From Gammaproteobacteria bacterium (GTDB taxonomy: Bacteria; Pseudomonadota; Gammaproteobacteria; SZUA-229), in contig JAPHSS010000034.1 of assembly GCA_026195255.1 (NCBI GenBank), forward strand, positions 1 through 64,000: a DNA stretch of 64,000 nucleotides, read 5' to 3'. The position numbers and the translations under genes are program-made. Position 1 is the first letter of the stretch, and every line of letters starts with the position of its first letter. The notes under the pieces are model-generated. The model saw only the letters and a program-made list of their open reading frames with translations. It searched no databases and had not been told where the DNA came from. Positions 18,137 through 26,659 of the stretch are shown piece after piece.

Positions 18137-19816
18137 TTAAACTCGCTTCTTGATAATATCCGCAACTCGAAATGAGTTTGCATAAATTGTCCAGGTGTAT
18201 GGAACGCTGCCACCAGTCGGCATGAAACTGCCATCGGTTACATACAGGTTATCAACATCATGCACCTTACAATCTTTATCTAAAACAGATGTTTTTATAT
18301 CATTTCCAAATCGACAACCACCAGCGACCAGATTCGCTGGAGGTGAGCCACTGACACTGGAGCGTATGTTTTTTGCACCCATTTGTTGCAGAATATTTTC
18401 AGCTTTAGCCGATAGATATTCACCTACTTTCAAATCATGTTCATGATAGCCTAATCTAACCTTGGCAACAGCTGATCCCCATTTGTCCCGGATGTTGTTA
18501 TCAAGGCTGACAAAACAGTTATCTGTGGGTAACCAGTCATTGAATACTTCAAAACGTAAATCCTGAGACTCTGTAAACACGGTTTTCAAATCGCGTTTAA
18601 GATTATGTCCCCAGTTCAAGTTGTCGTTATCATTCCATTTAACAGACATGGCTTTTGAAATAGGGTTCGGGTGACGTAATAAAAAGTCAATCACGCCACC
18701 CTTAGCATCTCCGCCAAATTTTTTATCATTAAAATAATACCAGTCCTGTACACCGCGGTTTACAAATGGGCCACGTGTTTTCATTGCGCTAGCGGTAAGT
18801 TTATCCATCTCGCTATAGTGAAATTCACCAGTGCCCGTGCCGCCAGCAGAAAACAGCAGATTTTTGCCAAGTTGAGAGTAGTTGTTACCTAAGCCGTTGG
18901 GGTGTTTTGGTCCGTCAGATGCAAACAAAAGCCGTGAGGTTTCTATTGCATGACAGGCCACAACAAATATTTTAGCTGATACAGATTGAGCCTTACCATC
19001 AGCATCATAATAAAGTGCTTCTACAATCTGACCTTTAGAATTGCTTTTAAGTTTGTAAACTTTGCTACTGCTTCTTATTTCACAATTACCGGTTAAAACT
19101 GCACCATCTAATAGTGCTGCACGTGAACTGCCTTTAGCGCCTGAATGGCAGCCATAACTGCCACAATAACCCGAGTATTCACAACTATTTCGACCATTAG
19201 ATGGTTTTGATAATATCGCCCTGGGGGTTGGCAATGACGTTATATTTAGTTCGTCACAGGCTTTATCAATTGTATTTACAACAGGGTGTTCACTAGTGGG
19301 AGGGAAAGGAAAATCTTTTGTTGAGCGTGGTTCCTGATGCTTATGTGGAATAACTTTTCCTGAGATACCCACTTCTGTTTCAACTTTAGTAAAATAGGGT
19401 TCCATATCTTCGTAGCTAATTGGCCAGTCAGCGACATTGGCGCCTTTAATTGGCCCAAATTCCGATAGTAAACGAAAATCTTTTGGTTTTATTCTATAAA
19501 AATATCCGCTCATAAAATTAGATGCACCGCCGACCACATTACCATTCCAGAAATCCCAGCCAGATTCAGAAGTTGGTTCACTGAGCCAGTTTCCACTGCT
19601 GGTTTCTTCTTCAAGTACGTGTTGTTCATCTTCCAGTTTTGGTGTGTAAGTGCTGCGTCTGCAACAGGCCATTTCATCTTTGGTGAAATCTTCTTCAGTT
19701 AACCAGGGGCCTTTTTCTAATACCAGTACAGATTTCCCCTGCCTGGACAATTCAGATATAACCGGTCCTGCACCAGCGCCACTGCCAACAACACACACGT
19801 CATAGTCTTTACTCAT
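18137..19816 (-). CDS. GMC-family FAD-dependent oxidoreductase
   Basis: A 559-aa flavoprotein related to the large subunit of gluconate 2-dehydrogenase and sorbitol dehydrogenase. It has an N-terminal Rossmann motif (VVGSGAGAGPV), GNVVGGASNFMSG in the FAD-binding part, and a C-terminal GMC signature (VTDGSFMPTGGSVPYTWTI). Such enzymes oxidise alcohols or sugars in the periplasm and pass electrons to a cytochrome or quinone. There is no signal of its own, so it may be exported with the Tat-signal partner encoded upstream, with which it overlaps by ATGA (coupled translation). No cytochrome subunit gene follows, unlike the classical three-subunit enzyme. Substrate unknown. Confidence 0.85.
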   Translation of the reverse strand: MSKDYDVCVVGSGAGAGPVISELSRQGKSVLVLEKGPWLTEEDFTKDEMACCRRSTYTPKLEDEQHVLEEETSSGNWLSEPTSESGWDFWNGNVVGGASNFMSGYFYRIKPKDFRLLSEFGPIKGANVADWPISYEDMEPYFTKVETEVGISGKVIPHKHQEPRSTKDFPFPPTSEHPVVNTIDKACDELNITSLPTPRAILSKPSNGRNSCEYSGYCGSYGCHSGAKGSSRAALLDGAVLTGNCEIRSSSKVYKLKSNSKGQIVEALYYDADGKAQSVSAKIFVVACHAIETSRLLFASDGPKHPNGLGNNYSQLGKNLLFSAGGTGTGEFHYSEMDKLTASAMKTRGPFVNRGVQDWYYFNDKKFGGDAKGGVIDFLLRHPNPISKAMSVKWNDNDNLNWGHNLKRDLKTVFTESQDLRFEVFNDWLPTDNCFVSLDNNIRDKWGSAVAKVRLGYHEHDLKVGEYLSAKAENILQQMGAKNIRSSVSGSPPANLVAGGCRFGNDIKTSVLDKDCKVHDVDNLYVTDGSFMPTGGSVPYTWTIYANSFRVADIIKKRV

Positions 19817-20412
19817 GCTTTTGTTCTCCGACGTGTATTTACATTTGACTCTGTTCCAAGTTTGAAATAAACCTGTTCAGTTGTGGGGGTGGGGAAACCA
19901 GGAATGTGTTCTAGCCATAACCATCCTTTAGACTCTTTGTTCCCTCCATAGACTGGGTCGCTCAATAAAGCTTCTAACAAATATCCCATCATTAAAGATA
20001 ACCAGCGGCTTCCTGCACGACTACTCTCAATTTGTCTAAGTACTTTTTCTTTATTGTCTGAACTCAGTTTGATAAATGAATCTTTATGGTTTTTGACTGA
20101 TAAGTCATTTAACCAGCCTACACCCTGAATAATAAAGTCTTTTTCTTCTGCATCAGTGTCAGGTGCATCTAACATGTTACGTAAAAAACGCAAAGCGTAA
20201 ATATCTCTAGCGCCGGGGGAGTTATCATCAGCTGGAAATAAATGTTCCTGAACTTCTGCAAGACTTAACCAGGGATCAGACAGATTTTTATAAACTTTTT
20301 CTGTATCCTGGCCCAGTGTTAATTTTTCGGCATTAGTTAGTAATGGCCAGCCTGTACTTGTTACAGCAAGAATTTGTATAAATTGTCTGCGATTGATTAA
20401 TGGTGTTTTCAT
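19813..20412 (-). CDS. Gluconate 2-dehydrogenase subunit 3-like Tat protein
   Basis: A 199-aa protein with an N-terminal twin-arginine-type signal (NRRQFIQILAV) and a helical body containing WLSLAEVQEHLFPAD and GSRWLSLMMGYLLEALLSDPVYGG, typical of the gluconate dehydrogenase subunit 3 family. It is thought to be a chaperone/partner carrying the GMC subunit through the Tat system. Its stop overlaps the GMC start by ATGA, and the upstream thioredoxin-like gene ends four bases before its start, so the three genes form a tight operon. Confidence 0.82.
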   Translation of the reverse strand: MKTPLINRRQFIQILAVTSTGWPLLTNAEKLTLGQDTEKVYKNLSDPWLSLAEVQEHLFPADDNSPGARDIYALRFLRNMLDAPDTDAEEKDFIIQGVGWLNDLSVKNHKDSFIKLSSDNKEKVLRQIESSRAGSRWLSLMMGYLLEALLSDPVYGGNKESKGWLWLEHIPGFPTPTTEQVYFKLGTESNVNTRRRTKA

Positions 20413-20416
20413 GTGT

Positions 20417-20983
20417 TTATTTTTTATGTTCTAGAGGTTTAACTTCAGGAGATTTATTTTTTATATTCCAGCGTTCAAAAAAGGCCAGAAAGGATTCACG
20501 AGTATAGTTTCCGTCTTTTAAAAATTCTGCGGTATCCTGAGACCATAACACACTGCCATTAAATTCAGATACATACATGTGGGGGTAACCTAATGGTTTC
20601 GGAAAAGGCTCTAAAAATTTTGCATTGTCGTTTTCATCACTAACATTGATTTTTAGCATAACAAAAGTTTCATGCAGTTTTTGTTTTATATCCGGGTTGT
20701 TATCAAAGAAATCATCCATTTTATGACACCATTTACACCAGTCACCCCCGAGTTCTATTAGAATTCGGCGCTTGCTACTGGTTGCGAGTTTAACCGCAGC
20801 TGCCCCATCTTTAAATGCATCCTGCTTCACATTGTACTGGGTGCTATAAATGGGTAATGACTGGATGAGGGGGTTAGTGCTTGCTAAAACAGCAGGCAGA
20901 TTAAACGGCAAAATTAAAATCAATAATGCCGGTATCTTTGATAGTGCCATGTTCTTTAATAATCTTAAGCTCGTATTTTTCAT
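20417..20983 (-). CDS. Exported thioredoxin-like protein
   Basis: A 188-aa protein with an N-terminal signal peptide (hydrophobic core about 13-33, cleavage near VLAS) and a thioredoxin-like fold with the redox pair Cys83-x-x-Cys86 in GGDWCKWCHKM, the pattern of the thioredoxin_7/DUF255-like group. A cis-Pro region (PKPLGYPHMYV) follows. It is probably a periplasmic disulfide reductase. It is the first gene of the operon with the Tat subunit and the GMC oxidoreductase, and might serve their maturation. Confidence 0.8.
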   Translation of the reverse strand: MKNTSLRLLKNMALSKIPALLILILPFNLPAVLASTNPLIQSLPIYSTQYNVKQDAFKDGAAAVKLATSSKRRILIELGGDWCKWCHKMDDFFDNNPDIKQKLHETFVMLKINVSDENDNAKFLEPFPKPLGYPHMYVSEFNGSVLWSQDTAEFLKDGNYTRESFLAFFERWNIKNKSPEVKPLEHKK

Positions 20984-21099
20984 GGTCTTATTGTACTATT
21001 TTTATATTGTAAAATATTACAAATATAGAACACCGTTTCTGTAAATGGTTTCATTTAAAGAGTGTGTTTTTATTCCTATAAATATAAAGGTTATATAAT

Positions 21100-21321
21100 A
21101 TGGCTGCAAAGTTAATGATACTTCCCAGTAAAGACAGCAGTAAAATTCGCCTGCTCAAGCTGCCCGAGGATTATCAAGACCAGGAAGTCTACAGGGCCGC
21201 TACAGGGGCAATTGGTAGAGTTGAAGATAATTTGCCGGGTTATGAGTGGGAAGATTTAATGGAAGAATTAGAAGATATGGGTTTTGAAGAGGTATCTTTT
21301 CTATTAGGCCCTGAAGTTTAA
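21100..21321 (+). CDS. Small acidic unknown protein
   Basis: A 73-aa acidic protein (MAAKLMILPSKDSSK..., C-terminal EDLMEELEDMGFEEVSFLLGPEV). No cysteines, no membrane segment. It lies between the divergent thioredoxin-like operon and the convergent MOSC gene. The well-formed frame and globular composition support a real gene; only a weak ribosome site (AAAGG, 15 bases upstream) is visible. Function unknown. Confidence 0.6.
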   Translation: MAAKLMILPSKDSSKIRLLKLPEDYQDQEVYRAATGAIGRVEDNLPGYEWEDLMEELEDMGFEEVSFLLGPEV

Positions 21322-21380
21322 AGCCTGTTTATTAGTGATTGAATTCTATATTTTGTTAAGGAGTTATTGGGGTTTTAGGC

Positions 21381-22178
21381 TTAATAAGTGCTTATAACCT
21401 CAACCTCCATACCTACTTTTAATTCTCCTGTTCCGTCAGCAAGCAAATTTTGCCCAAAACATATTTTATTCTCGCGCATACGATAAGCCGCCAGTGTTTT
21501 AAGTATTTCGGCTGTCTTTTCCGCTGTATCAGGGTTTATACTGGGTATCACGCATCGACTACAGGGCTTAACCAGGTTAAACACGATGCCACCGATACGT
21601 ATCTGCTTCCAGTTATCCTCTGCAAATGCCTGATTACCCGTTACAACCAAATTTGGCCGGAAACGTTTCATTTCTACAGCACTATTCAGGCGACTGTTTA
21701 AATCATCAAGTGAAGCCTGGCTAATGAGTAAATAGGGGAAAGCGTCACTAAAAGCAGTGATGTCGCCCTTGCGGGCATAATCCAGATCAACCTGACGTAT
21801 TTCATCTGCCGGAAAATAGACCAGTCGAGCAGGTGTTTTCAAAAAAGTAGAAAACCATTCTGCCACTGAATTACCCATATCATATGCTCTACAGGTGTCT
21901 TCCCAGACCGTCGCTTTTATAAGCTTTTGTGGGTCAGGGGTCATAATGTTCAGCGATTGCATACCTTCAGCTGATACCGTTAGTTGAGCGTTATTCAGGC
22001 TGCTTTTGATTAAACACATACGAGGGTGTTTGCGTTGAGTTAACATCAACCCCGCCTCATCAATAAGCATCCATCTACGGTCCATATCTAAACCGAAAGG
22101 TCCGATTAAAGACTTTGTCAGGCTAATTTGAGCTGTCGATTTTATAGGGTATATGGCAAGTTCAGACAAGGTGATCAT
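21381..22178 (-). CDS. MOSC-domain protein (YcbX-like)
   Basis: A 265-aa protein with an N-terminal beta-barrel MOSC_N domain (LAIYPIKSTAQISL, FGLDMDRRWMLID) and a C-terminal MOSC domain with the conserved cysteine in VKPCSRCVIPSI. Relatives (YcbX, mARC) bind molybdenum cofactor and reduce N-hydroxylated compounds. It lacks the ferredoxin domain found at the C-terminus of E. coli YcbX. The start at 22178 overlaps the stop of the DUF1415 gene as ATGA, so the two are translationally coupled. Confidence 0.88.
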   Translation of the reverse strand: MITLSELAIYPIKSTAQISLTKSLIGPFGLDMDRRWMLIDEAGLMLTQRKHPRMCLIKSSLNNAQLTVSAEGMQSLNIMTPDPQKLIKATVWEDTCRAYDMGNSVAEWFSTFLKTPARLVYFPADEIRQVDLDYARKGDITAFSDAFPYLLISQASLDDLNSRLNSAVEMKRFRPNLVVTGNQAFAEDNWKQIRIGGIVFNLVKPCSRCVIPSINPDTAEKTAEILKTLAAYRMRENKICFGQNLLADGTGELKVGMEVEVISTY

Positions 22179-22723
22179 GAGTTTTTGCAAATATCCAGTA
22201 GTGACTGTAAGTGTTTTGCACCCAGCTCACGTGCCAGTTTAATATTTGTCTCTGGAATTTGTGTTGTGTCAGGGTGACTCTCGATGGCTCGCTGCATGCT
22301 CCGTTCGCGAATAATATGTAAAGTGGGGAAGGGAGAGCGATTTGTATAGTTAGACGCATCATCGAACTCGACTCCATTAAAACAGTATAACGGATGGAAA
22401 TGGGCGAGCTGGTATACGGAGTCATATCCCAGGTCATCTAGTAACTGATTGGCATAGTCAATGAGTTCAAGAAAATCATCAAAGTCTGTAACAGCATGGC
22501 TAAACATGAGTAAGGTCGTTTCTGTGTCTGAATGGTTATCCAGAAATTGAAACTCTTCAGCAAGACTATGCAGGTTTGATTCAAGACCTATAGCACTAGA
22601 AACGCTATAACGTATTGTATCCTGAGTAAATTCCCGTTTAGCAAAGGGGCAGAAGTTTAGACCAATAATGGTTGATGTTAACCAGTAGCGGGTTTCTTCT
22701 ATTATTTGGTTTGCTTGAGTCAA
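22175..22723 (-). CDS. DUF1415 family protein
   Basis: A 182-aa protein of the DUF1415 family, widespread in proteobacteria, with the N-terminal signature ETRYWLTSTIIGLNFCPFAKRE and YQLAHFHPLYCFNGVE. The start is TTG at 22723; no ATG would keep the conserved N-terminus. It overlaps the following MOSC gene. Biochemical function is not known. Confidence 0.85.
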   Translation of the reverse strand: MTQANQIIEETRYWLTSTIIGLNFCPFAKREFTQDTIRYSVSSAIGLESNLHSLAEEFQFLDNHSDTETTLLMFSHAVTDFDDFLELIDYANQLLDDLGYDSVYQLAHFHPLYCFNGVEFDDASNYTNRSPFPTLHIIRERSMQRAIESHPDTTQIPETNIKLARELGAKHLQSLLDICKNS

Positions 22724-22905
22724 TTTGATAAATCTTTAAGTAAGAGGTTTAAGTAAAAATTAGGTCTTATTTATGGATTTAAATTATACACTCGATTTGT
22801 CAGGAGAACTTATTTCTCTTAATTGAGGGTATTAGGCTGCCCGAGTTAAAGCAGCCATGCCTGATACCTATTGGTACAGGCCTATGGCATGAGTATTATA
22901 AAGTA

Positions 22906-23298
22906 TCAACTTACCTTAGAGTACTCAAAATTTTGCTCAAAATTAGATTTCCAGGCTTTAAAATCAGAACGTATATCTCTACGTTCCCGTAATACCAGAA
23001 CAATATGATACTGACCTCGGGTTGACGGTAAGCGCCAACGCACATTTCCGGTTAAATTATAACTTCTCTCACTGCTGTCCAGTTTTACAACAATATCCAG
23101 AACAGAGTCAATTTCTATGGGGTGATCAACTTCAAGCCTGATACTGCGTGGCGACATTTCAATGGCTGTTGTTGCCATGGTTTTACCAAGTAAAGAAGGG
23201 TTTTCAGAAGAAAATAGTATTTTTACATTTGTGCCTACAGCCGATACAAAATGATCATCTGAACTTTTTTTGAATAGACGTTGAGCTAGTTTTTTCAT
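22906..23298 (-). CDS. PilZ-like domain protein
   Basis: A 130-aa protein resembling the PilZ fold: EMSPRSIRLEVDHPIEIDSVLDIVVKL and a later GNVRWRLPSTRGQYHIVLVL. The canonical c-di-GMP motif RxxxR-(x)n-DxSxxG is degenerate: S-P-R-S replaces D-x-S-x-x-G, so c-di-GMP binding is doubtful. The start at 23298 follows AGGAAAC at good spacing; the frame opens further upstream without a ribosome site. A GGDEF cyclase gene is present at 58070. Confidence 0.65.
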   Translation of the reverse strand: MKKLAQRLFKKSSDDHFVSAVGTNVKILFSSENPSLLGKTMATTAIEMSPRSIRLEVDHPIEIDSVLDIVVKLDSSERSYNLTGNVRWRLPSTRGQYHIVLVLRERRDIRSDFKAWKSNFEQNFEYSKVS

Positions 23299-23452
23299 AA
23301 GTTTCCTGCTTAATAAGTAATTGTTAATATTTTTTAAATTCTTATAAAGAGGTTTATCATTTTTAATCCACAAATAAAGTCATTTGCGAGTTGCCTTATT
23401 CAAGCACATGGCAATTTAATATCAAGGTAAGAAACACCCATTGCATTAATAT

Positions 23453-23468
23453 TGTGAATCAAGTCACG
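23453..23468. promoter_or_regulatory. CRP-like binding site
   Basis: TGTGA-N6-TCACG matches nine of ten bases of the CRP palindrome TGTGA-N6-TCACA. It is centred about 112 bases before the start of the transglycosylase gene and about 160 bases upstream of the divergent PilZ gene. It could serve either. One site found by eye, so chance occurrence is possible. Confidence 0.35.
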
Positions 23469-23572
23469 CATAATAGGCTGCATAATATAATCATATAACT
23501 GTTAAATGATTGTTAAACAGTTAAAATCAACAATAAGATATTTTTAGCAAGAATGGATAAGTGCAGTTTTTT

Positions 23573-24184
23573 ATGTTGAATAGTGTAAAACGCTTTGTTT
23601 TAGTGTCATGTGTAACGCTTTTAATAATGAGTTGCGCTACAAGTCCCCCCAGAAATATGAATAACAGTTGTTCGATTTTTGAAGAAAAAGGTGGTTGGTA
23701 TGATGATGTGAGTGACAGTTTTAAGCGCTGGGGTGTACCAATACATGTTCAGCTGGCCATTATTCATCAGGAATCGCGCTTTACACATGATGCACAGACC
23801 GAAATGCAGTATTTTATGTGGATAATACCCACAGGCAGAAAATCTTCCGCTTATGGATATGCTCAGGTAAAAGATGAAACCTGGGACTGGTATATAAAAT
23901 CTACGGGTAATAACGGGGCGGATAGAGATGATTTTGCCGATGCGGTTGATTTTATTGGCTGGTATGGGAAATATTCATATGACACCTTAAAAATCTCTAA
24001 ATGGGATGCCTATAATCAATATCTTGCGTATCATGAAGGTCATGGTGGTTTTAAAAGAAAAACATATAATCAGAAACCCTGGTTAATGAAGGTCGCAGCC
24101 AAGGTTAAAAAGAATGCCAGCAAGTATGCCGCACAACTTAAAACTTGTGAAGCTGAATTACAGTCGGGCTGGTGGTTCTGGTAA
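23573..24184 (+). CDS. Transglycosylase SLT-domain lipoprotein
   Basis: A ~203-aa probable outer-membrane lipoprotein that would cleave peptidoglycan glycan strands. The signal peptide ends in a lipobox (LIMSC, Cys near residue 21). The SLT domain shows the catalytic glutamate in IHQESRFT and the follow-up AYGYAQVKDETWDWY. ATG 23573 is preferred because it gives a standard lipoprotein signal; a GTG at 23561 is an alternative. A CRP-like site lies upstream and the MscS-family gene follows on the same strand after 90 bases. Confidence 0.82.
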   Translation: MLNSVKRFVLVSCVTLLIMSCATSPPRNMNNSCSIFEEKGGWYDDVSDSFKRWGVPIHVQLAIIHQESRFTHDAQTEMQYFMWIIPTGRKSSAYGYAQVKDETWDWYIKSTGNNGADRDDFADAVDFIGWYGKYSYDTLKISKWDAYNQYLAYHEGHGGFKRKTYNQKPWLMKVAAKVKKNASKYAAQLKTCEAELQSGWWFW

Positions 24185-24274
24185 GCAGGGGTTTAAAACA
24201 CCCGTTTATAAAAATAGTTATAACTTTGCATCAGCAGCATCTTTTTAAATGATAATAATAAGAGTTTTGTTTTT

Positions 24275-26578
24275 ATGTATAAACCTTCAATAAATTATAT
24301 AGTCACCTGTGTTTTCATGCTCTTCTCTGTTTATTCATCGGTTGCCTTTTCCTACGATGAAATCTTATTTGAAAAAAACATTAATGAATTAAATGAAGTT
24401 AAGTCATTATTAGCTAAGAAAAAGTATAAAAGTGAAGATCTTACAAACTGGACAATACTGGCTATTAATCTCAGAAGTACAGCGGAACTATGCGTATCAG
24501 AGAAAGAAGAAATTCTTGCAGCTCTCAAAGAATCGATAAGTGGACTAGGGGAGGTAACTGAGGGTGAAGATATAAGCATTACATCAGTTAGAGACCTGCT
24601 CAGTGAGGATAAAAATCGAGTTGAAAATGAATTGGCCGAATGTAATGTTCAGTTATTGTCGATTGATGAAACTGAAGAATTACTGGATATTGCAAAAAGC
24701 TCTGATCTAGAACGTGTGTATTTTTCTAAACAACAGAATCTAGTTGAATTACTGGTTGATTTTGTTAATAACCCGGCTGAATTGTTTAGTGATTCAACTG
24801 AATTTATTATAGATCGATCTGGTATTCAGAGTATAAAATTATTCGAATGGTTTACTGGCCTGGCAATTATTATAGTGGTATTAGTATTTTCATTGCGTTT
24901 AAGAAAATTTTTAAACAAGCAGTCTGCAGCTACAGACTGGAATAACGATTTAGACAGATTAATACTGCATTCGACTATTACTGTATGTGCTCGTTATCTT
25001 CCTTATGTACTGTTTTTCATATCTAGTTATCTTTTTTTAAGTTATATAACGTTAAATATAGAGCATGATCTTTTTATTACGCAGTTCTCTCTTGCTGTTA
25101 GCATTTATTTCGTTTTTATAATAGTAACAAATTTATTTCTTTCACCTTTGCCTCCAGCTAAACCTATAATCGAAAATATGGGGAATATTCTGGTAAAGCT
25201 TTCTCAACGATTAAAAGTTTTGTTTCTTATTGCCCTGATGGGGTATCTGGCATTTTATACTGTCTTCTCAAATAGTATGTCAGAAACTAATTTACATTTA
25301 CTGAGATATGTCTTTTCTCTATTTTTAGTGATTAATTTAGTGTGGACAATAAGGGTTTTAATAGATCCTAAAAAACTTCCTAAATTAAGTTGGGTGGCTC
25401 GCGGAGTGAACCTGGTTTTACTGCTAACTCTTATATCTGAGTGGTTAGGTTATATCAATTTGTCACTTGCTGTCAGGGGAGGGGTATTAATAACCTTTGT
25501 GTTATTGATTTTGTTTTTTGGGATAACAACTATATTTAAGCTTGTTTTTAATTCACTTGATAAAGGCTCAAATAAACTATCTCGTCACATTCGCACTAAA
25601 TTAGGTGTTGAAGGTGAAAATGTTATTCCGGGGCTGATCTGGATTCGACTGCTTTTTTCAGTCCTCTTATGGGGTGCCTTCCTGCTGTTGCTGGTAAATA
25701 TATGGGATTATAATGGCGGCCTGTTAACGCAGTTAAAAAATTATATTATTAATGGATTTACATTGGGAGATTACAGAGTTGTTCCAAGTAAGGTTTTGTG
25801 GGCAGTGTTTGTTTTTTCTGGCTTACTGGTAATATCCGGCTGGATAAAATGCCAGCTTGAAAAACACTGGCTCGCTATGATCAATCTTGATTCAGGTGCA
25901 CGAGATGCGGTAGTTACTATTGCTGGTTATGTTATGTTTTTATCATCAATATTAATAGGCTTGTCTGTTGCCGGTTTTAACTTTGGCAATATTGCTATTG
26001 TTGCGGGTGCATTATCAGTAGGTATTGGTTTTGGTTTACAGAATATTGTAAACAATTTTGTTTCGGGTTTGATTTTGTTATTTGAGCGGCCCATTCGTAA
26101 GGGAGACTGGGTTGAGGTAGGTACAACCGCGGGTTATGTGCAAAATATACAGATACGCTCAACTCTAATAAGAACATTTGATAATTCGGATGTGATTGTG
26201 CCTAACTCAGAACTGATCTCAAACCAGGTTACCAACTGGATGTTATCAAGTAAGAGAGGTCGAGCGATCATTCCTGTGGGTGTTGCGTATGGCAGTGATA
26301 TAGAGCAGGTTAAAGAAATATTATTAAAAATAGCTGATGAAAATGAAAACTTAATTCATGGTGTCAGTCAGTGGGCCCCAAAAGTTTTGTTCAGGGCCTT
26401 TGGTGCAAGCTCACTTGATTTTGAATTAAGGGTTTTCTTAAAAGAAGTAAGTGGACGTTTAGGCGTAATTAGTGATATAAATTTTGCCATTGATAAGGCA
26501 TTCAGGGAAGCGAATGTGGAAATTCCATTTCCACAAAGTGATGTGCATATTAGAACTTTGCCAGATAAAGATGAGTGA
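24275..26578 (+). CDS. MscS-family mechanosensitive channel, large form
   Basis: A 767-aa protein: signal peptide, a ~150-residue periplasmic helical domain with cysteines (near 60-140), then about ten membrane segments, and the C-terminal MscS core. The pore-lining helix and beta domain are clear (AGALSVGIGFGLQNIVNNFVSG, FERPIRKGDWVEVG, VPNSELISNQVTNW). It is shorter than MscK/MscM (about 1100 aa) but has the same plan. It would release solutes on hypo-osmotic shock. Confidence 0.9.
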   Translation: MYKPSINYIVTCVFMLFSVYSSVAFSYDEILFEKNINELNEVKSLLAKKKYKSEDLTNWTILAINLRSTAELCVSEKEEILAALKESISGLGEVTEGEDISITSVRDLLSEDKNRVENELAECNVQLLSIDETEELLDIAKSSDLERVYFSKQQNLVELLVDFVNNPAELFSDSTEFIIDRSGIQSIKLFEWFTGLAIIIVVLVFSLRLRKFLNKQSAATDWNNDLDRLILHSTITVCARYLPYVLFFISSYLFLSYITLNIEHDLFITQFSLAVSIYFVFIIVTNLFLSPLPPAKPIIENMGNILVKLSQRLKVLFLIALMGYLAFYTVFSNSMSETNLHLLRYVFSLFLVINLVWTIRVLIDPKKLPKLSWVARGVNLVLLLTLISEWLGYINLSLAVRGGVLITFVLLILFFGITTIFKLVFNSLDKGSNKLSRHIRTKLGVEGENVIPGLIWIRLLFSVLLWGAFLLLLVNIWDYNGGLLTQLKNYIINGFTLGDYRVVPSKVLWAVFVFSGLLVISGWIKCQLEKHWLAMINLDSGARDAVVTIAGYVMFLSSILIGLSVAGFNFGNIAIVAGALSVGIGFGLQNIVNNFVSGLILLFERPIRKGDWVEVGTTAGYVQNIQIRSTLIRTFDNSDVIVPNSELISNQVTNWMLSSKRGRAIIPVGVAYGSDIEQVKEILLKIADENENLIHGVSQWAPKVLFRAFGASSLDFELRVFLKEVSGRLGVISDINFAIDKAFREANVEIPFPQSDVHIRTLPDKDE

Positions 26579-26659
26579 ACCTGTTTAAATAACTTTATTG
26601 TTAAGTAAATAGGCAGATTTTTATTTGTTAAGGTATAGATAAATGAGAAAACTTATATT

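Noticed and set aside
22830-22890. Imperfect hairpins (GGCTGC/GCAGCC and ATGCCTG...) as terminator of the PilZ-like gene
   Set aside because: No T-run follows on the minus strand; the structure is imperfect, so not listed as a terminator.
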